A DNA stretch of 38,413 nt from the NCBI GenBank assembly GCA_021813025.1, contig JAKAME010000004.1, positions 1 through 38,413 of the forward strand, written 5' to 3'. The notes below the pieces were generated by a model. That model searched no databases. It saw nothing but the letters and a program-made list of their open reading frames with translations, and had not been told where the DNA came from. This document shows, one piece after another, positions 34,563 to 38,413 of this stretch. The translations under genes and the position numbers were made by a program. The stretch comes from Microcaldota archaeon. Lineage in GTDB: Archaea > Micrarchaeota > Micrarchaeia > Anstonellales > Anstonellaceae. Numbering within the stretch: the first letter of the stretch is position 1; every line of letters starts with the position of its first letter.

Positions 34563-35483
34563 ATGACACAACTTGCAGTCTTTAATGGAAAACTCCAAGC
34601 GCCTATGAGCGCCCAATACGCGCTTTTCAACAAGGCAATATTGGAGGGAAAGAAGCTTGCGCCATACAGAGAAGTCAGCAAACTGTTTCTTAACGTCCCG
34701 AATGGAGCGGATGAGCGCTATATGGGTTTTATGGAATTGATGAACGAGAGGATGGCTAACGGCAGGGGAACGTGTGGCGTGATGAGCGGCACCCATTATT
34801 TCGTCTCAGGAAGGGATTTGGCTGGCAATGACAAGCCGCTTGGAGACATCAAAGGCTCTTTTGTAGATTTATACGGCAAGGATTCCGAAGGGCGCAATGG
34901 ATTGACAATTTTCCATGCCCCGAAAGAGTTCAAAGGGGAGAAAAACATCAAGGTTTACGCGGACGCGTGGAACAGCAAAGGAGAGCAGGCATTGGACATC
35001 TGGGTTGACAAGAACCTCGAGGGTAAAAAAGTCCTGCATGTGGAATACAATTCCAACGCGGAATTCACGCAATTCGAGCTGCCGCAGAAAAAGGAGATTG
35101 ACGCGGCGGTGGAATACGCGGTTTTCATGGTTAAATTCGGGCTGGTCGACAAGAAACCGCTGGGCGGCGGCATGGCGATAGCAAGCATGGCAAACCGCAT
35201 TGTTGAGGTCGGCGTTGGGGCGGAAAAGGTGGGGAAATGGCTCAATCAGGACTTTGATTGGGTGTGCAAGATGGACCCCAACACCAGAATACCTGTCTTC
35301 AGCCCGTCGGACAACCCGGCCGAAAACGACATCCTGCAATTCTACGGCAATTCCGGCTTCAGAAACTCGGAGTTCGGGTTCGTGGGCCGAATCATCGATA
35401 GAGAAGGAAAAAGCAACGGGAAATTCAGCAAGGCGACGTTCAGCAGCACGAGATTGTACGACATCGCGCTTGTGGCTGAATGA
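34563..35483 (+). CDS. Hypothetical protein (~306 aa)
   Basis: Long ORF MTQLAVFNGKLQAPMSAQYALFNKAILEGKK... with own TATA; no family recognised. Confidence 0.72.
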   Translation: MTQLAVFNGKLQAPMSAQYALFNKAILEGKKLAPYREVSKLFLNVPNGADERYMGFMELMNERMANGRGTCGVMSGTHYFVSGRDLAGNDKPLGDIKGSFVDLYGKDSEGRNGLTIFHAPKEFKGEKNIKVYADAWNSKGEQALDIWVDKNLEGKKVLHVEYNSNAEFTQFELPQKKEIDAAVEYAVFMVKFGLVDKKPLGGGMAIASMANRIVEVGVGAEKVGKWLNQDFDWVCKMDPNTRIPVFSPSDNPAENDILQFYGNSGFRNSEFGFVGRIIDREGKSNGKFSKATFSSTRLYDIALVAE

Positions 35484-35501
35484 GCATTCCGTTTTGGCTG
35501 A

Positions 35502-35819
35502 TTATTTCGTCTTGGCCTTGGGGCAGAGCTTCTGCAGCACCTTGAGGTGCATGTCGGCCATCGAGGTCGCGAAGTTGTATTCCGCCCCCATCTGGTCGAA
35601 GACCTGCACAATGACGCTCACGCGGCCCATCGGCATCTCCTCGACCTGCTCGAGCTTCTTGACGTAGTCGAGCGGCGCGCGGATGAACTGGCCCGAATTC
35701 TTGATGACAAGGCCGCCCTCGCAGATGTAGATTGTGCCCGTCTGGTCAAGGCCGTTCTCGAAAAGGCCTATGCTTTGCGAAACCATGCCATACACGCTGT
35801 CTTTCTGGGGCATAAACAT
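35502..35819 (-). CDS. Small uncharacterised protein (105 aa)
   Basis: MFMPQKDSVYGMVSQSIGLFENGLDQTGTIYICEGGLVIKNSGQFIRAPLDYVKKLEQVEEMPMGRVSVIVQVFDQMGAEY... Confidence 0.7.
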   Translation of the reverse strand: MFMPQKDSVYGMVSQSIGLFENGLDQTGTIYICEGGLVIKNSGQFIRAPLDYVKKLEQVEEMPMGRVSVIVQVFDQMGAEYNFATSMADMHLKVLQKLCPKAKTK

Positions 35820-35906
35820 TACCTCCTGCTCTCTTGGGCCTTGTCCGAATGCTTGCGCTCCACACCCATTGAAAGTTTATAATCTTTGGGCTTGCACACC
35901 ACAGAC

Positions 35907-36473
35907 ATGACAATGAGACAGGGACAAACGCGGTTCGGACGCGGGCAAATCGCGATGGAATACCTCGCGACATACGGCTGGGCGCTTTTCGCCATGTTCG
36001 CCGTGATTGCCATTCTGGTGGCTTCCGGCATGCTTGGCGCGGGGCGCTACACCAGCGAGGAATGCACCTTTGCCCCCAACCTGCCCTGCAACAACGCCTA
36101 TCTGGTGCGCGGGGCGAGCGACAGGGAAATGACCCTGCACCTCAACCTCACCAACACGCAGGGCTTCCCCATGTATGTCACCAGATGCTACTACCGCCCC
36201 GTCGGCGGAACGGAGCTGGATTACACCGGCGGCGAGGCCGAGTGCGACCTCAAGCGAACGGTGGGGCAGGGCGAATCGGTGCGATACGAGGCTCCGCTGA
36301 GCGTGAACAACCCCATCCGGCCCAGCGAGGTGCGCCGCGTCTATGTCACATACACCTTCAAGAACTGCCAGGACGCGCCAGCCCCAGACCCGGCGGCGAG
36401 CTGCTTTGCGGATGACGAGGCCTTTCCGCCCCACAACACTTCCGGCCTGATTGTGGCAGTCGTTCGGGGATAG
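35907..36473 (+). CDS. Second class III signal peptide (type IV pilin-like) protein
   Basis: MTMRQGQTRFGRGQIAMEYLATYGWALFAMFAVIAILVASGM; TTTATAAT ~28 nt before ATG suggests leaderless mRNA. Confidence 0.86.
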   Translation: MTMRQGQTRFGRGQIAMEYLATYGWALFAMFAVIAILVASGMLGAGRYTSEECTFAPNLPCNNAYLVRGASDREMTLHLNLTNTQGFPMYVTRCYYRPVGGTELDYTGGEAECDLKRTVGQGESVRYEAPLSVNNPIRPSEVRRVYVTYTFKNCQDAPAPDPAASCFADDEAFPPHNTSGLIVAVVRG

Positions 36474-36667
36474 GAAAAAAGAGGGAAGAAATTGCTGCCC
36501 CCGCGCGGCTTCCTTTTTTTCGGCCCCCCTTTTTGCGGCCCGACCATTTTCTGGCCCCCAATTCCTTTTTTCCGCCCCTCCCGCCCCTCTTTTCGCCCCG
36601 CCCGCTTCCTTTTTTAAACTCATGGCGACAATGAGGGCGACCAGTAATCCGCCGAGGCCAGATTTGC

Positions 36668-38413
36668 GTGCCATTCCGCATCAGCCGCATCAAATTCAGG
36701 GGATTCAAGTCCTTCAAGTCAGCCGAGGCGCAGCTGCCCGGCGGCTTCGTGGCCATAGCCGGGCCAAACGGCTCGGGAAAGAGCAATGTCACCGACGCCA
36801 TACGATTCATTTTCGGCGAAACAAGCCTCAAGGCGCTGAGGGCCAAGAAGACGGCCGAGCTCATCAACCTCAACTGCTCCTCCGGCGAGGTGACGATGGA
36901 AATCGACGGCGAGCGGCGCTTCGAAATCAGGCGCCAAATCCGCGAGGACGGGTCCACCAAATACGAGCTGGACGGAAGGCATGTCACGCGCGAGCAGGCG
37001 CTTGAGGCGCTCAGGCCCTTCGGGCTTGAGGCCGGGGCGCACAACATAATAGCGCAGGGGCAGGTGCAGAGCCTGGTGGAGCGAAACCCCAAGGACAGGC
37101 GGCAAATCATAGACGCGGTGGCAGGAATCGCCGAGTTCGAGGACAAGAAAAAGGACGCCCTCTCGCAGCTTGCGCAGGTGGAGTCAAAAATTTCCGAGGC
37201 AAGGGTGGTGCTGGCGGAGCGCGGCGCGTTTTTGGCCGAACTGGAGAAGGAGAGGGATGCTGCCCTGACCTATCAGGAGGCAAAACAGACCCTGGAGCGC
37301 TCGCGCGCCACTCTGGTTGATGCCGAATACAAGAAACTGGATTCTTATTTCAAGGAATTGCTGGCCAAGAGAAGCAAGCTGTCTGACGAAATCGCCAAAT
37401 TTGAGACTGAGTTGAAAGAGCTTGAGGGCAAGCGCGCGAAACTGGACGGAGAGAGGGCGGCCATTGCCGCGCGCATAGGCAAGTCTGGCGAGCGCGAGAA
37501 GCTCATGGCCTCCATCGCCGATGCAAGGCTTCAGGCAGGACAACTGCAGGCGCGGGCGGAGGAAAAGGAAAAGGAGCGCGAGCGCCATGCAAGCAGGCTC
37601 AAGGAAATGAGGGAAAGCCAGGCGCGCATGAAGGCCGCGCTTGAGCAGATGAGGGCTGACGCAAAGCAGCTGCAGGCCCAGCTTGTGCTGGCTGCAAAAG
37701 AGCTTGAGGAGGCCAAAAAGGCCGCTGGAATTGATTTGAATGAAGCTGCCGGGGCCAATCTTGAGCAATTGGAGACAGCGCTCGCGGCCGCTCTGAGCGA
37801 CAAGTCTGCTGCCGCGGCCAGCTTGTCAAAACTGGAGGAAATGGCCGGCCAGTACAGGTCTGAAATAAGGAGGGCCGAGGAAGAGGCCGCCAAACTGGGC
37901 GGCGGGGAGGACGGCGAGGACGAGCGCGTGGGCCGCCTGCAGGAAACCGTTGCAAGCCTTAATGCTGAAATGGAGAAGCTGTTTGACCAGGAGAAAAAGC
38001 TCAACCGCGAGCTGCCGTCGTTGGACCAGAGCCTGCTGTCTGCCAAGGAGAAAGTGGCGACTTTGCGCGGCTCTGTTTCGCCTGCGGCGCAGAATCCGGC
38101 CCTGCTCACGGTGCAGGCATTGAAAAAAGACGGCATGGGCGGGATATGGGGGGCGGTGAGCGAGCTTGTTTCGGCAGAGCCTGAGCACCGCATGGCCGTT
38201 GAAGCGGCGGGAGGCGGGAGGCTCAACAACATAGTGGTTGACAGCCTTGATGTTGCTGAGAAAATAATCGAAAAGCTCAAGAGCGCGAAGGCGGGAAGGG
38301 CGACTTTCATCCCTCTTGATTCGGTCGTGCTGTCCGCGCGCAACGAGCAGGCGCCCCCGCTTGCATTGGGCAAGCTCATCGATTTCGTGAAATACGACCC
38401 CAAGCTGGACAAT
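36668..38413 (+). CDS. smc: Chromosome segregation SMC ATPase, N-terminal part, truncated by window end
   Basis: GTG start; VPFRISRIKFRGFKSFKSAEAQLPGGFVAIAGPNGSGKSNVTDAIRFIFGETSLKALRAKK... Walker A, long coiled coil, start of hinge. Absent from ORF track, probably because no stop lies in the window. Confidence 0.95.
   Translation, partial: MPFRISRIKFRGFKSFKSAEAQLPGGFVAIAGPNGSGKSNVTDAIRFIFGETSLKALRAKKTAELINLNCSSGEVTMEIDGERRFEIRRQIREDGSTKYELDGRHVTREQALEALRPFGLEAGAHNIIAQGQVQSLVERNPKDRRQIIDAVAGIAEFEDKKKDALSQLAQVESKISEARVVLAERGAFLAELEKERDAALTYQEAKQTLERSRATLVDAEYKKLDSYFKELLAKRSKLSDEIAKFETELKELEGKRAKLDGERAAIAARIGKSGEREKLMASIADARLQAGQLQARAEEKEKERERHASRLKEMRESQARMKAALEQMRADAKQLQAQLVLAAKELEEAKKAAGIDLNEAAGANLEQLETALAAALSDKSAAAASLSKLEEMAGQYRSEIRRAEEEAAKLGGGEDGEDERVGRLQETVASLNAEMEKLFDQEKKLNRELPSLDQSLLSAKEKVATLRGSVSPAAQNPALLTVQALKKDGMGGIWGAVSELVSAEPEHRMAVEAAGGGRLNNIVVDSLDVAEKIIEKLKSAKAGRATFIPLDSVVLSARNEQAPPLALGKLIDFVKYDPKLDN

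Noticed and set aside
36473-36620. Pyrimidine-rich repeated GGCCCCCC/TTTTT intergenic stretch before smc
   Set aside because: Best explained as T/C-rich terminator of the upstream pilin-like gene plus smc promoter (TTTTTTAAAC); no defined repeat unit.
36451-37005. 184-aa + strand ORF at the 36.5-37 kb region
   Set aside because: Out of frame with SMC, whose Walker A frame (GTG 36668) clearly is the coding one.
37531-38412. Ser/Ala-rich 293-aa antisense ORF
   Set aside because: Antisense of the SMC coiled coil.
1-38413. CRISPR arrays, transposases, rRNA
   Set aside because: No regularly spaced identical repeats, no recognisable transposase or cas proteins, and no rRNA segments seen on reading.

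Overview
Archaeal chromosomal window, GC-rich, probably from a DPANN/Micrarchaeota-like lineage (lineage is inference). Archaeal markers: LSm protein, L15e-Rpp30-Pop5 cluster, fibrillarin, class III signal-peptide pilin-like proteins, RtcB, SpeD, an SMC ATPase running off the right edge, and a tRNA-Lys(UUU) with a canonical bulge-helix-bulge intron. The left part has a ~1,886-aa Cys-rich modular surface protein in an apparent operon with a pilin-like protein and an NMN adenylyltransferase. rtcB carries a 473-aa LAGLIDADG intein placed exactly before its predicted active-site Cys. The middle holds large uncharacterised membrane/coiled-coil proteins. The right part has two toxin-antitoxin modules (VapBC-like, RelBE-like), an ERCC4/HhH nuclease with a divergent wHTH gene and operator-like palindromes, and a beta-CASP MBL nuclease. 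Main hunt results: a structured-RNA candidate between fibrillarin and the wHTH gene; a 40-aa small ORF below the ORF-track cutoff; an apparent start-proximal frameshift at a C5 run (around 10153-10164); the rtcB intein ending in SN rather than HN; and a hairpin/TTAG-rich intergenic island next to speD. No CRISPR array, rRNA or transposase was seen. No complete new system can be demonstrated from sequence alone.
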